Assembly (NCBI RefSeq): GCF_000196175.1
Contig: NC_005363.1
Location: forward strand, 3,658,001 to 3,722,000
Source of the DNA: Bdellovibrio bacteriovorus HD100
GTDB taxonomy: Bacteria; Bdellovibrionota; Bdellovibrionia; Bdellovibrionales; Bdellovibrionaceae
DNA length: 64,000 nt
Direction of reading: 5' to 3'
Every line of letters begins with the position of its first letter. The first letter of the stretch is position 1. The position numbers and the translations under genes are program-made. The notes beneath the pieces were generated by a model. It did not search any database, was not told where the DNA came from, and saw nothing but the letters and a program-made list of their open reading frames with translations. Shown piece by piece: positions 52,355-61,580 of the stretch.

Positions 52355-52821
52355 ATATTGTGATACGGGATTTTTTTGATGATCGTAAAGGCCCGGTAGA
52401 TTTGCTCTAAGCTCATTGCCTGGGCCATCAGATGATTCATCACCATCGGCGACAAAGCCACCTTCAGGTCCGCACGCTTGCGGACCTCTTCATTGACTCC
52501 GAAAGCACCGCCAATAATGAAAATCGCGCGCTTCTTGGAGCTTCCCAGAATGTTTTCCACTTTTTTTGAAAATTGAATCGAATCCAGCACCGAACCGCGC
52601 TCGTCAAAGAGCACGACATAGTCATCACTGTTGATATTTTTGAGGATCAATTCGGATTCTTCGTTGCGCTTGAAGTCCGCATCTTCACGCGCGGACTTTT
52701 TCGCTTTTAAGGATTGGATATCAAAGGGAATGAAGAAGGAGATCTTCTTCTTGTACAACTCGCTGACCTCGTCCGCCCAGGGCTCTTTGGCCGTCGCGAG
52801 GTTGTACAAAATGAACTTCAT
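52351..52821 (-). CDS. rlmH: 23S rRNA pseudouridine(1915) N3-methyltransferase
   Basis: 156 residues of the SPOUT class. The C-terminal knot motifs FIIGGAFGVNEEVRKRAD and LSPMVMNHLMAQAMSLEQIY are typical of RlmH. It lies two bases after the nadD-rsfS fusion, among ribosome-maturation genes; overlaps the convergent glutaminase-like gene by four bases. Confidence 0.95.
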   Translation of the reverse strand: MKFILYNLATAKEPWADEVSELYKKKISFFIPFDIQSLKAKKSAREDADFKRNEESELILKNINSDDYVVLFDERGSVLDSIQFSKKVENILGSSKKRAIFIIGGAFGVNEEVRKRADLKVALSPMVMNHLMAQAMSLEQIYRAFTIIKKIPYHNI

Positions 52822-52823
52822 GA

Positions 52824-53852
52824 TTACTGATCACCCTTGCCAACATAAGGATCTTTCAATCCCATGTCTTTGCCTTCTCTCCACAGGTTTTCCAGATTGT
52901 ATTCCTGGCGAACGAAGTCGTAGAAGACGTGGATGATCAAAGAACCGTAGTCGACCAGAACCCAGCGGCCCTCGTCCACACCCTCGATGCTTTGCGGGTG
53001 CACGTTGTATTCCTCTTTCACGGCCATCACGATGTTTTCTGCCATCGCCGCCGCATGACGGGTGGAAGTACCGGAAGCGATCAGAGTGTATTCACTGGGT
53101 GCCGACATCTGAGTCAGGTCGAAACCACGAACGTTGATGCCTTTTTTCGCAAACAGAACATTGGCGCAGAATTCAGTGAACTTGGTATAGTCACCGATAC
53201 GGTCGCCCAGATTGCGGTAAAGTTTGTTTTCCTTGATATAGGATTCAACAGACAACGGCAGGTATTTTTCCACCGGTTTGCCGGAACGAAGCCATTTACG
53301 AACTTCGCTGGAGGAAACTTCCACATCACGCAAAGTGATGAACTGGATGTTGCGGCCGGTGTTCAGCTCAATAAAGTTGAAATCAAATTCCGCCACCAAA
53401 GGCTTCAGGAATCCCGGCATCTCTTCCAAGGATTCCGGCATGTCGTAACCCGGGCGGGTTGTGACAATCAGATTCGCCTCAGTCAGGATCTTTTGATAGT
53501 CCTTCCACTGAGCCAGCTCCTCAAACTTGTCAGCACCCACGACCAGATACAGGTCGTTGGCATCGTAGGATTTGCGCAGATTCATCACGGTATCAATCGT
53601 GTAGCTCATGCCACCGCGTTTGATTTCCTGATCGTCCACGAAGTAAGTTTCACCGTACTGGGCAAATGCCAGACGAGTCAGCTCCACACGCTGTTCAGGC
53701 GTTGGACCTTCCACCGGGGTTTTCAGAGGATTCTGAGCCGCAGGAATGATGTGAACTTTGCCCAAGCCGGCTTTTTTCGCCACGGTTTGAATGGCGTTGA
53801 TGTGACCCATGTGTGGAGGGTTGAAACTGCCTCCGAAAATACCTATTTTCAT
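52824..53852 (-). CDS. nadD: NadD-RsfS fusion: nicotinate mononucleotide adenylyltransferase and ribosome silencing factor
   Basis: 342 residues. Residues 1-200 are NadD: GIFGGSFNPPHMGH nucleotidyl-transfer site, LVVGADKFEELAQW, and SSSEVRKWLRSGKPV. Residues 225-335 are RsfS/Iojap: YTLIASGTSTRHAAAMAENI and WVLVDYGSLIIHVFYDFVRQ. The genes are neighbours in many bacteria, but here one reading frame joins them without a stop or frameshift. NadD makes deamido-NAD; RsfS blocks subunit joining through L14. Its ATG overlaps the obgE stop. Confidence 0.93.
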   Translation of the reverse strand: MKIGIFGGSFNPPHMGHINAIQTVAKKAGLGKVHIIPAAQNPLKTPVEGPTPEQRVELTRLAFAQYGETYFVDDQEIKRGGMSYTIDTVMNLRKSYDANDLYLVVGADKFEELAQWKDYQKILTEANLIVTTRPGYDMPESLEEMPGFLKPLVAEFDFNFIELNTGRNIQFITLRDVEVSSSEVRKWLRSGKPVEKYLPLSVESYIKENKLYRNLGDRIGDYTKFTEFCANVLFAKKGINVRGFDLTQMSAPSEYTLIASGTSTRHAAAMAENIVMAVKEEYNVHPQSIEGVDEGRWVLVDYGSLIIHVFYDFVRQEYNLENLWREGKDMGLKDPYVGKGDQ

Positions 53853-54883
53853 TATTCTTCTTCCTCTTTCAAGATCTGACGAGCCAGTTCCTGAACAAAT
53901 TCTTTGATGTTTTTGCCAGTCACCGCAGAAATCGCAAACGGCTCACTGCCGCTGGCTTCTTTGAACTGCTTTTTCAGCTTCGTCAGCTGAGATTCACTCA
54001 AGGTGTCGATTTTGTTCAAAACAACCAACTGCGGACGCGTGGATAGAGGGAAGAAACCCTCTTTGTCCTGGTTGTTTTCATCGTACATCTTAAGTTCGTT
54101 ATTAATATCCGTATAATCCTCTAAAGGATCACGACCTGACATTCCGGATGCATCAACCAGATGGATGAACAGACGTGTCCGCTCAATGTGTTTCAAGAAC
54201 TGAATGCCCAGACCCACACCCGCGTGTGCGCCTTTCACCAGTCCCGGAATATCCGCAACCACGAACGAGGAATAATCCCCGGCCTTCACAACTCCCAGAT
54301 TCGGAGTCAGGGTTGTAAACGGATAATCCGCAATTTTTGGTCGTGCTGCAGAGATGCGCGAGATCAAAGTGGACTTACCCGCGTTCGGGAATCCAACGAT
54401 ACCCACATCCGCAATCAGTTTTAGTTCCAGACGAACTTCAATTTCCTGACCTTCTTCGCCGGGTTGCGCGTGCTCAGGAGCCTGATTCACACTGTTTTTG
54501 AAAAATTCATTTCCTTTTCCGCCACGACCGCCTTTAAGCAGGGTGTGTTCGGAAATTCCGGTCATATCGATGATGATTTCACCATCCATGTTACGGAATA
54601 CAGTGCCCTGAGGAACAATAAGGATCAGGTCTTCGCCATCCATGCCGGACTTCTGACGACCCTCACCCATCCTTCCGGATTGAGCGGCGTATCTTTTATT
54701 TTGTCTAATATCTACAAGAGAATTGATATGACGTGAGGTGCGGATGATAACATCACCGCCCTTACCACCGTTGCCCCCGTCTGGGCCGCCACGGGCTTGC
54801 ATAGACTCGCGGCGAAAACTGACACAACCCGGGCCGCCACGTCCCGAAGCTAAAGAGATACTGACTTCATCGATGAATTTCAT
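53852..54883 (-). CDS. obgE: Obg family ribosome-assembly GTPase
   Basis: 343 residues. Glycine-rich Obg domain (GRGGPGCVSFRRE, GPDGGNGGKGGDV) to about 158, then the GTPase with GFPNAGKSTLI, DIPGLVKGAH and NKID. It helps 50S assembly and the stringent response. The start is ATG 54883 (MKFIDEV); 11 upstream codons overlap the terminator and are rejected. Confidence 0.97.
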   Translation of the reverse strand: MKFIDEVSISLASGRGGPGCVSFRRESMQARGGPDGGNGGKGGDVIIRTSRHINSLVDIRQNKRYAAQSGRMGEGRQKSGMDGEDLILIVPQGTVFRNMDGEIIIDMTGISEHTLLKGGRGGKGNEFFKNSVNQAPEHAQPGEEGQEIEVRLELKLIADVGIVGFPNAGKSTLISRISAARPKIADYPFTTLTPNLGVVKAGDYSSFVVADIPGLVKGAHAGVGLGIQFLKHIERTRLFIHLVDASGMSGRDPLEDYTDINNELKMYDENNQDKEGFFPLSTRPQLVVLNKIDTLSESQLTKLKKQFKEASGSEPFAISAVTGKNIKEFVQELARQILKEEEE

Positions 54884-54902
54884 AACTGACTGTCTATACA
54901 AC

Positions 54903-54931
54903 AAAAAAGGAGCCATGGGATGGCTCCTTTT
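54903..54931 (-). terminator. Terminator between rpmA and obgE
   Basis: On the minus strand GGAGCCA and TGGCTCC form a seven-bp stem with a five-base loop followed by six T, between the rpmA stop and the obgE start. It may make obgE expression partial to the rplU-rpmA transcript. Confidence 0.8.
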
Positions 54932-54970
54932 CCATTTGTGAAAAAATGTATCGGTTTATCTTAAGACTGA

Positions 54971-55231
54971 TTAAACAGCTTTAGGATAAACGCTAACTTT
55001 GAAACGCTCTTTGGAGAAACGCTCAAATTTAACAAGACCTTCAACTACAGAATAGATAGTGTAGTCGCGACCCATTTTTACGTTGTTACCCAAGTGGAAC
55101 TTAGTGCCACGTTGACGAACGATGATAGTTCCTGGAAGAACTTTCTCGCCACCAAATCTTTTTACACCCAGTCGTTTACTCTGTGAATCACGACCGTTCT
55201 TTGTACTACCACCGGCCTTCTTACTTGCCAT
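54971..55231 (-). CDS. rpmA: 50S ribosomal protein L27
   Basis: 86 residues. [16 protein letters not shown] and [14 protein letters not shown] are the family signatures, and the length is standard. It is the second gene after rplU, 29 bases away; AGAGAGG precedes its start. Confidence 0.98.
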   Translation of the reverse strand: MASKKAGGSTKNGRDSQSKRLGVKRFGGEKVLPGTIIVRQRGTKFHLGNNVKMGRDYTIYSVVEGLVKFERFSKERFKVSVYPKAV

Positions 55232-55260
55232 GACGAACCTCTCTTACGAAATAAAATTAA

Positions 55261-55824
55261 TTAAGCTTTCTTAGAAGTTTTTTTAGCTGCTTTTTTCTTC
55301 GCGCCAGTTTTAGTCGCTTTTTTCACAGTCTTTTTAACTGCTTTTTTCGCAACTTTTTTCTTCGCTACTTTTTTAGCTGCTTTTTTAACAACTTCTGCAG
55401 GACCTTTGTTCGCTGCGCGCTCTTTACGAGCTGCCACGCGAGCTTGTGCTTTTTCAGCACGAACTGCTTTCACGTCAACAACAGTTGCTGCTTCATCAGA
55501 TTTAGCAGTTTTTCCATCGAAGGAAATTGCTTTCACAAATAGTTCGGTGAACTCTTGTTTGTGAGTTGCGAACTTTCTGTAACCTTGACGACGCTTCTTT
55601 TTGAAGACGATCTCTTTTCTTGTCTTAGCTTGTTTAGTAACAACAACAGTTACTTTCGCACCTTTAACAAGAGGTTGACCAACAGCAGTGGACTCACCAC
55701 CAACCATCAAAACTTCGTTGATTTCAAACTCTGCACCAAGTGCTTGTTCAAGTTTATCAACCTGAACTACGTCACCAGCTTGAACTTTATATTGTTTCCC
55801 GCCAGTACGAATAATCGCGTACAT
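55261..55824 (-). CDS. rplU: 50S ribosomal protein L21 with a long histone H1-like tail
   Basis: 187 residues. Residues 1-103 are L21 (MYAIIRTGGKQYKVQAGD, then KKKRRQGYRKFATHKQEFTE). Residues about 104-187 are a tail of Lys, Ala, Val and Thr, in part repeats such as KKVAKK, KKAVKK and KKTVKK, that L21 elsewhere lacks. This resembles the small H1-like protein at 12617. GGAGG lies before ATG 55824; the earlier start at 55875 is rejected. The tail may bind RNA or DNA. Confidence 0.95.
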   Translation of the reverse strand: MYAIIRTGGKQYKVQAGDVVQVDKLEQALGAEFEINEVLMVGGESTAVGQPLVKGAKVTVVVTKQAKTRKEIVFKKKRRQGYRKFATHKQEFTELFVKAISFDGKTAKSDEAATVVDVKAVRAEKAQARVAARKERAANKGPAEVVKKAAKKVAKKKVAKKAVKKTVKKATKTGAKKKAAKKTSKKA

Positions 55825-55858
55825 GTAATACCTCCAGCTACCCGAATTAAGCCAATGG

Positions 55859-55888
55859 TAAATGCCACTTTGCACTAGGCTTTGTCAA
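55859..55888 (-). promoter_or_regulatory. Candidate rplU promoter
   Basis: The minus strand has a perfect TTGACA (55883-55888) and CATTTA (55859-55864) with an 18-base spacer, 35 bases before the rplU start. The -10 element is weak. Confidence 0.5.
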
Positions 55889-56031
55889 CCTAATACATGC
55901 TATTTTTTTCAGCTTTTTACGAGAGAAAGAGAGGTTAGCTTTAACCCCCCTCAAATGCAAATATTTTTGGAAAAAGTTAGCGAGGTCTAGGTGCCAAATA
56001 AAAGCCCATATTTTCAGCACCTTAGCTTAAC

Positions 56032-57633
56032 TCAGGGCTTCAGAAGTTCCCGTTTCCAGGCATCCCCAAGCTGCAGGTTCTTACTATTCACCACCGCTTC
56101 AATCAGCTTTTTATGATCTTGATAATTTTTCTGGGCGGACTTGCTGGCAGGATTTCGGGCAGCAATAACGCGCAACTCATCTTTTTCGCGGTTGAGGGCA
56201 TCAAAGATGTTCTGGGCTTTGACGTCCGACCGGCTGGTGGCCTGCTCTGTTTTGATGAAGTATTCCGCAGCCTTATCGTATCTTTCGGCGGAGGCATTCA
56301 TCTTCGCCCCCACCCAATAATCCCGCGAAGATTTGGCCGCTTTTGCATCATTCATAAAGACTTCATAAGAGTCAGACGCCTTGCGGTAACTATTTGTAGA
56401 TTCAGAGATATTGCCAGACACACGAAGCTTGTCAGCTTCCAAGCGGGCCTTGTTGGCAAAGTCCCGGGCCGCTTTGGTATCTGACAGGCTTCCGGCCAAT
56501 CCCTGACGCATTAATAGATCACGCTCTTCAGCTTTGAAACCGGCGTTCTTCAATATATTAGCTTTGTCGCTGAGATCCGTCTTCGAATAGGTTCCGTAAC
56601 CCCGGCCGGTCCCCTTGCCCACTTCATGGGCCGAGATCAGCGCCTTTTTTTCTGCTTCACTTAAAGATCGACCCAGGGATTTTTCCGCCGCGGTCACGCG
56701 CTCTATATTAGACAGCTTGGCGGCCTTTTCCAATTCCGCCGCCGAAGCCACAGTTCGGGAGGCGGTGGACGCCTTCCCGGCATCGGCTCCCACGCCGGCC
56801 AGTTTCATGATGTTCTTGGCTTTGGCCGCTTTGAGCGCCACCCCCGCAGGTCCGCCGGCCAACGTCGCAACCTCGGCCACAGCTTCACAGACAATCGCAG
56901 CGGCTTGCTGGGAGTTGTAACACTCAATCTGCACGCCCATCTCTTTAAGTTTGGCTTTAGCCATCCCCACCAAATCAATATTTGATGGCGTCACTTGCTT
57001 CTGACTCCACTGAACATATTCCCGTTCATCAGCGGAAAGGTTTTTATCACCCTTCATCATGACAAGGCGAAGGGTTGCATTGCCCTTGTCCATACCCTGC
57101 ATTTTAATGATGCGTTTTACGGTCGCACAGTTGGCGCGCTTTAAAACCGAGGCTTCAGGCATCTGCACCTGCAAAAGTTTCGGCACCGTGCTGTTGTATT
57201 GTTTGAAAAGATTTTCTTTACCCTTGGGGTCGGCTTCACAGGCTTTATTGGCAGCCGCCTCGGCTTCCATATCCAGAGCGACTTTCGCCGCTCCTTCACC
57301 GATCGCCGTCCCGATGGCAACAAAAGAGTCCTTCACAAAGTTCCAGCCACCCACCGCACAACCCGAGGTGTAACCCCAGGTGCTTTCCGCCGCGCGCGAG
57401 AGCGAACTTTGATCATGGCACTTCAGCGCTTTTTCCTCTGGTTTTTCCCCATTGGCGCGCATCTTCGCAAAAAGATCCTGACACTCTTTGGATTTCAAAG
57501 TCTCCAGGCAAGTGTTGCGGGAAACATCCGCCAGGGCTTTCACCTTATAAGGATTGCCACCACAGAAAAGCGGCTCCGCTTGAGCGACAAAAGAAAATAG
57601 AATGCCAAAAAGAAAAATCAAAAGATGTTTCAT
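56032..57633 (-). CDS. Large secreted protein of unknown function
   Basis: 533 residues with a signal peptide (MKHLLIFLFGILFSFVAQA). The N-terminal 100 residues hold paired Cys (LFCGGNPYKV, NTCLETLKSKECQDLF). A central segment about 280-350 (AEKSLGRSLSEAEKKALISA, HEVGKGTGRGYG, ILKNAGFKAEERDLLM) has a pattern I have seen beside toxin- or repeat-type secreted proteins but cannot name. The C-terminal third is helical, TPR-like. The start is ATG 57633; an upstream 24-codon extension is rejected. Confidence 0.75.
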   Translation of the reverse strand: MKHLLIFLFGILFSFVAQAEPLFCGGNPYKVKALADVSRNTCLETLKSKECQDLFAKMRANGEKPEEKALKCHDQSSLSRAAESTWGYTSGCAVGGWNFVKDSFVAIGTAIGEGAAKVALDMEAEAAANKACEADPKGKENLFKQYNSTVPKLLQVQMPEASVLKRANCATVKRIIKMQGMDKGNATLRLVMMKGDKNLSADEREYVQWSQKQVTPSNIDLVGMAKAKLKEMGVQIECYNSQQAAAIVCEAVAEVATLAGGPAGVALKAAKAKNIMKLAGVGADAGKASTASRTVASAAELEKAAKLSNIERVTAAEKSLGRSLSEAEKKALISAHEVGKGTGRGYGTYSKTDLSDKANILKNAGFKAEERDLLMRQGLAGSLSDTKAARDFANKARLEADKLRVSGNISESTNSYRKASDSYEVFMNDAKAAKSSRDYWVGAKMNASAERYDKAAEYFIKTEQATSRSDVKAQNIFDALNREKDELRVIAARNPASKSAQKNYQDHKKLIEAVVNSKNLQLGDAWKRELLKP

Positions 57634-57710
57634 GCAGAATCTATCGGAACACCAGACCCCCGGCTCAACAGCCCAAGGTCCAGCAATCCCAAAATGATTC
57701 CACAATTCAT

Positions 57711-59228
57711 CTATACGAAGAAGATTTCGTACTGCTCGAGATGGTAATTTGGTTCGATTTTAAACGCGACAGAACGGCCCAGTTTCTTTTCGATGCCTTC
57801 CAGGCTTTCACCTTCGACTTCGTAGATCCAGTCGACCACTTCACTGTGGCAGTGAATGACCACGTTGGTTTTTTTATTGATCAGCATGTCGGCATCACGC
57901 TCAAGTTCACGGAAGATTTCATTGGCCACCGTGGATTTGCGTTTGATGTAGCCTTTGCCCTCACAGTAAGAGCACGGTTCACACAACGTCTTGATCAGAC
58001 TTGGACGGATGCGTTTACGGGTCATTTCCACCAAGCCCAGCTGGGACATGGAAACGATGTTGGTGCGGGCACGGTCGCGCGCCAGCTCTTCAGCCAAGGC
58101 CTCCAGAACCTTTTCACGATGGGATTCTTTTTCCATATCGATAAAGTCGATGATGATGATCCCGCCGCAATTACGCACCCGCAGCTGGTGCGCAGTCTCG
58201 CGAACCGCTTCCAGATTGGTTTTTAAGATCGTGTCTTCCAGATCTTTTTTACCGACAAACTTCCCGGTGTTCACGTCAATGACCACCAGGGCTTCGGCTT
58301 CATCAATCACGATGTAACCACCGGATTTCAGCCAGATCTTACGCTCCATCGAGCGGGAAATTTCAATATCGATGTCATACAGGTCAAACAGGGGCTTTTT
58401 CTCTTCATAAAGCACGATGTTTTGTTTGTACTTCGGCATGAACTGGGACACGAATTTCACGACTTTTTTGTGAATCTCGACGTCATCCACCCATACGCTG
58501 GTGACATCCTCACTCATCAAGTCACGAAGGGCCCGAAGTTCAACATCCAGCTCCGTGTGCAAGGTGCCTGGAGTTTTTTTCTTTTCGTAGTTTTTAAAGA
58601 TCTCTTTGCTCAAACGATCCAGATACTCGATGTCGGCTTTCAACATCTCTTCCGAAGCACCGTCCCCGGCAGTTCGGACAATCACACCACCGGAAGGATT
58701 GATTTTTTGAACCAGCTTTCTTAAGCGCTCACGCTCCCCTTCGTCTTCGATACGACGGGAAATTCCCAGGTGGCGCACGGTGGGCAGGAACACCACGAAA
58801 CGGCCTGGCAATGACAAGTGCGTCGTCAGACGCGCGCCCTTGGTGCCCAGCGGATCTTTGGAAACCTGAACCAGAATGCTCTGGCCTTCTTTCACCAGAT
58901 CCTGAATCGGTGTTTTACTGGCGTGGGACAGAGGTTTGTCGTCATCCCCTTCATCCAGCGGCTCTTCGCGATCCACGGCTGAAAGGAAGTTGTCATCGAC
59001 GTCTTCACGGATATCACCAACATACAGGAACGCCGCTTTTTCCAGACCAATATCCACAAACGCCGCTTGCATTCCAGGAAGCACACGAATCACCGTGCCG
59101 CGATGAATGGACCCGACCAAAGTGGGGGACGTTTTTCGTTCAATTTTCAAATCAGTCAGGATCCCGCCGTCAACATAGGCTACACGTGTCTCTTGAGGTC
59201 GAACGTTAATCAGAATTTCTGCGGACAC
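57711..59228 (-). CDS. rng: Ribonuclease G
   Basis: 505 residues. An S1-like RNA-binding domain (about 35-125), the RNase E/G core with VIDVNTGKF (metal Asp near 305) and the CEPCSYCEG zinc-link Cys near 405. It processes rRNA and decays mRNA. The start is GTG 59228, with AGGAG seven bases upstream. The sequence lacks the long C-terminal scaffold of RNase E, hence RNase G. Confidence 0.95.
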   Translation of the reverse strand: MSAEILINVRPQETRVAYVDGGILTDLKIERKTSPTLVGSIHRGTVIRVLPGMQAAFVDIGLEKAAFLYVGDIREDVDDNFLSAVDREEPLDEGDDDKPLSHASKTPIQDLVKEGQSILVQVSKDPLGTKGARLTTHLSLPGRFVVFLPTVRHLGISRRIEDEGERERLRKLVQKINPSGGVIVRTAGDGASEEMLKADIEYLDRLSKEIFKNYEKKKTPGTLHTELDVELRALRDLMSEDVTSVWVDDVEIHKKVVKFVSQFMPKYKQNIVLYEEKKPLFDLYDIDIEISRSMERKIWLKSGGYIVIDEAEALVVIDVNTGKFVGKKDLEDTILKTNLEAVRETAHQLRVRNCGGIIIIDFIDMEKESHREKVLEALAEELARDRARTNIVSMSQLGLVEMTRKRIRPSLIKTLCEPCSYCEGKGYIKRKSTVANEIFRELERDADMLINKKTNVVIHCHSEVVDWIYEVEGESLEGIEKKLGRSVAFKIEPNYHLEQYEIFFV

Positions 59229-59375
59229 AGGCGACTCCTTGGCGAATATAACCCCTCTTGAACGGGGCTGGTCTTAGTTCAATAGTCCAGAAACAAGACC
59301 GATAGCAATTAATATTTAATATTGAAACATATCTGACCGAAAAGATCACTGAATTAGAGACCTTAGGAGACGACG

Positions 59376-60479
59376 ATGGCAACAATTGATGAATTGTTCA
59401 AACTCATGGTGGAACAAGGTGCCTCCGACTTGCATATCACAAGCGGAGCCGCCCCTTATTTGCGCCTGCATGGAAACATGGTTCCATTGAACTATCGCGA
59501 GCTCACAAATCAGGACGTGCAGGGACTGCTTTTTGAAATTCTCTCTGAAAAGCAGAAGAAAGCTTTCGTTGAAAAGTGGGAACTGGATTTCGCCTACACT
59601 TTGTCAGGTGTCGGACGTTTCCGTTGCAATATCTTTATGCAGCGTAAAGGCCTTGGCGCCGTTATGCGTATCATCCCGGAAAAAATCAAAACAGCACAGG
59701 AACTGGGACTGCCTCCGGCAGTGATGGACATGATCGATTGTGATCGTGGTCTGATTCTGGTTACCGGTCCGACGGGTTCTGGTAAATCCACAACTCTGGC
59801 GGCGATGATTCACCAAATTAACATGACCCGCGAAGCCCATATCATCACGGTGGAAGACCCGATCGAGTTCGTTCACCCGAACTTGAAGTCTCTGGTCAAT
59901 CAGCGTGAAGTGGGAAGCCACACCAAAAGTTTTGCCAACGCCCTGAAAGCGGCCTTGCGTGAAGACCCGGATATTTTGCTGGTGGGTGAGCTTCGTGACT
60001 TGGAAACGATTTCTTTGGCCCTGACTGCCGCAGAAACAGGTCATATCGTTTTCGGAACCCTGCACACCAACAGTGCGGCGAAAACCATCGATCGTATCAT
60101 TGACGTATTCCCTGCCGGTCAACAGCAGCAGATCCGAACGATGCTGGCTGAATCCCTGCGCGGAGTTGTCGCCCAGACGCTGTTCTCCCGCGCGGACGGA
60201 CAAGGTCGTGTGGCGGCTTACGAGATCATGAGAAACACCAAAGCCATCTCGAACTTGGTTCGTGAAGGTAAGGTCCACCAGATCCCATCTGCCATGCAGA
60301 CCGGTGCCACTCAAGGGATGGTTCTGTTTGAAAAGTACATTGAAGATCTGGTTCGTAAGGGTAAAGTTTCCGCAGCCGACGCCAAGACCTTCCTGGGTCA
60401 GGCCGGTGGTGGTGACACCAGCGTGCAGACCGGAATGGGTGGCGCACCTGCTGGCGGTCCGCGCACCAAAGTGGGCTAA
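59376..60479 (+). CDS. pilT: Type IV pilus retraction ATPase PilT
   Basis: 367 residues. Walker A GPTGSGKST near residue 130, the Asp box and Walker B (EDPDILLVGELRDLET), the His box (GHIVFGTLHT) and the C-terminal AISNLVREGK (AIRNLIRE-type) motif that marks PilT. It powers retraction; type IV pili are needed by Bdellovibrio to enter prey (established). TAGGAG precedes ATG 59376. The C-terminal tail is Gly-rich. Confidence 0.96.
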   Translation: MATIDELFKLMVEQGASDLHITSGAAPYLRLHGNMVPLNYRELTNQDVQGLLFEILSEKQKKAFVEKWELDFAYTLSGVGRFRCNIFMQRKGLGAVMRIIPEKIKTAQELGLPPAVMDMIDCDRGLILVTGPTGSGKSTTLAAMIHQINMTREAHIITVEDPIEFVHPNLKSLVNQREVGSHTKSFANALKAALREDPDILLVGELRDLETISLALTAAETGHIVFGTLHTNSAAKTIDRIIDVFPAGQQQQIRTMLAESLRGVVAQTLFSRADGQGRVAAYEIMRNTKAISNLVREGKVHQIPSAMQTGATQGMVLFEKYIEDLVRKGKVSAADAKTFLGQAGGGDTSVQTGMGGAPAGGPRTKVG

Positions 60480-60480
60480 A

Positions 60481-60858
60481 CTAGAAAGTAAACGAATACT
60501 GAATCATGGGAGGGGCCTTGGCGACGAAAGTTTCCGAGGCCCTTCGGTTTTTAAAGTCCATTCCCAAATTCTGGGAATACTCATACTGGGGCGCCGCTGG
60601 GTGCGAAGAGTCATAAATAACATACCCCACCCCGCCTAGCAGTCCCACCAGCGCACCCGTTGTGATATTGCCCGTGTGCTCTTGAGGTTCACCGTAAAAA
60701 GACAGTGTGCTTAATCCCAGAATCGCCCCGCCCAGAGTGGAAAACAGGACGGCGGCGACATTGCGTTTCACACTGCGGTTGGCCTGGGCCATCGAGGTGG
60801 AGGACATGAAAAGGAACAAAGATATGAGTAAAACTGAGGTCCACTTCTGTGGTGTCAT
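60481..60858 (-). CDS. Small membrane or secreted hypothetical protein
   Basis: 125 residues. An N-terminal signal or anchor (about 8-24), then a second hydrophobic stretch rich in Gly and Ala (VAAVLFSTLGGAILGLS, TTGALVGLLGGVGYVIYD), ending in QYSFTF. GGAGG precedes ATG 60858; an earlier start at 60903 is rejected. Function unknown; convergent with pilT. Confidence 0.7.
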   Translation of the reverse strand: MTPQKWTSVLLISLFLFMSSTSMAQANRSVKRNVAAVLFSTLGGAILGLSTLSFYGEPQEHTGNITTGALVGLLGGVGYVIYDSSHPAAPQYEYSQNLGMDFKNRRASETFVAKAPPMIQYSFTF

Positions 60859-60917
60859 GATTGCCTCCTGCAATGATCTGAGATAACTTTTTAATTTAAA
60901 CATTCTTGAGGTGCCCC

Positions 60918-61580
60918 GTGCAACTAAGTCGTTACATTGACCATACTCTTTTAAAGCCTGAAGCCCAAACCGCCCAGATTGAAAAGCTGTGCGCGGAAGC
61001 CAAAGAGCACAACTTCTTCTCTGTCTGCGTGAACACGTCCTATGTAAAGACCTGCGCGGAACTTTTAAAAGACTCTTCCGTGAAAGTCTGCTGCGTGGTG
61101 GGTTTCCCGCTGGGCGCCATGGACACCACCAGCAAAGCCTTTGAAACCAAAACCGCCATCGCCAACGGGGCGCAGGAAATCGACATGGTCATTCAGATTG
61201 GTGCACTGAAAGACCGTCGTCTGGACTATGTTCGCGACGATATCAAAGCCGTGGTTCAGGCAGCCAACGGTCACACCGTCAAAGTCATCATCGAAACTTC
61301 TTTGCTGAATCAGGAAGACAAAACCCTGGCGTGCAAAGCGGCTTTGGAAGCCGGTGCGCATTTCGTAAAAACCTCCACCGGCTTTGGTGGCGGCGGCGCC
61401 ACGGTGGATGATGTGAAACTGATGAAGTCCGTTGTGGGCTCATCCATGGAAGTCAAAGCTTCCGGCGGCATCAAAGATGCCCAACAAGCAAAATCAATGA
61501 TCGACGCTGGAGCCACCCGTCTTGGCACAAGCTCAGGGATCACAATTATTCAAGGCGGCTCTGTACAAGGTGGTTACTAA
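60918..61580 (+). CDS. deoC: Deoxyribose-phosphate aldolase
   Basis: 220 residues. [10 protein letters not shown] at the N-terminus, [10 protein letters not shown] and [14 protein letters not shown], with the Schiff-base Lys in the latter. It cleaves deoxyribose 5-phosphate to glyceraldehyde 3-phosphate and acetaldehyde. The start is GTG 60918 with GAGGTG seven bases upstream; a TTG at 60906 is less likely. First gene of the nucleoside salvage operon. Confidence 0.96.
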   Translation: MQLSRYIDHTLLKPEAQTAQIEKLCAEAKEHNFFSVCVNTSYVKTCAELLKDSSVKVCCVVGFPLGAMDTTSKAFETKTAIANGAQEIDMVIQIGALKDRRLDYVRDDIKAVVQAANGHTVKVIIETSLLNQEDKTLACKAALEAGAHFVKTSTGFGGGGATVDDVKLMKSVVGSSMEVKASGGIKDAQQAKSMIDAGATRLGTSSGITIIQGGSVQGGY

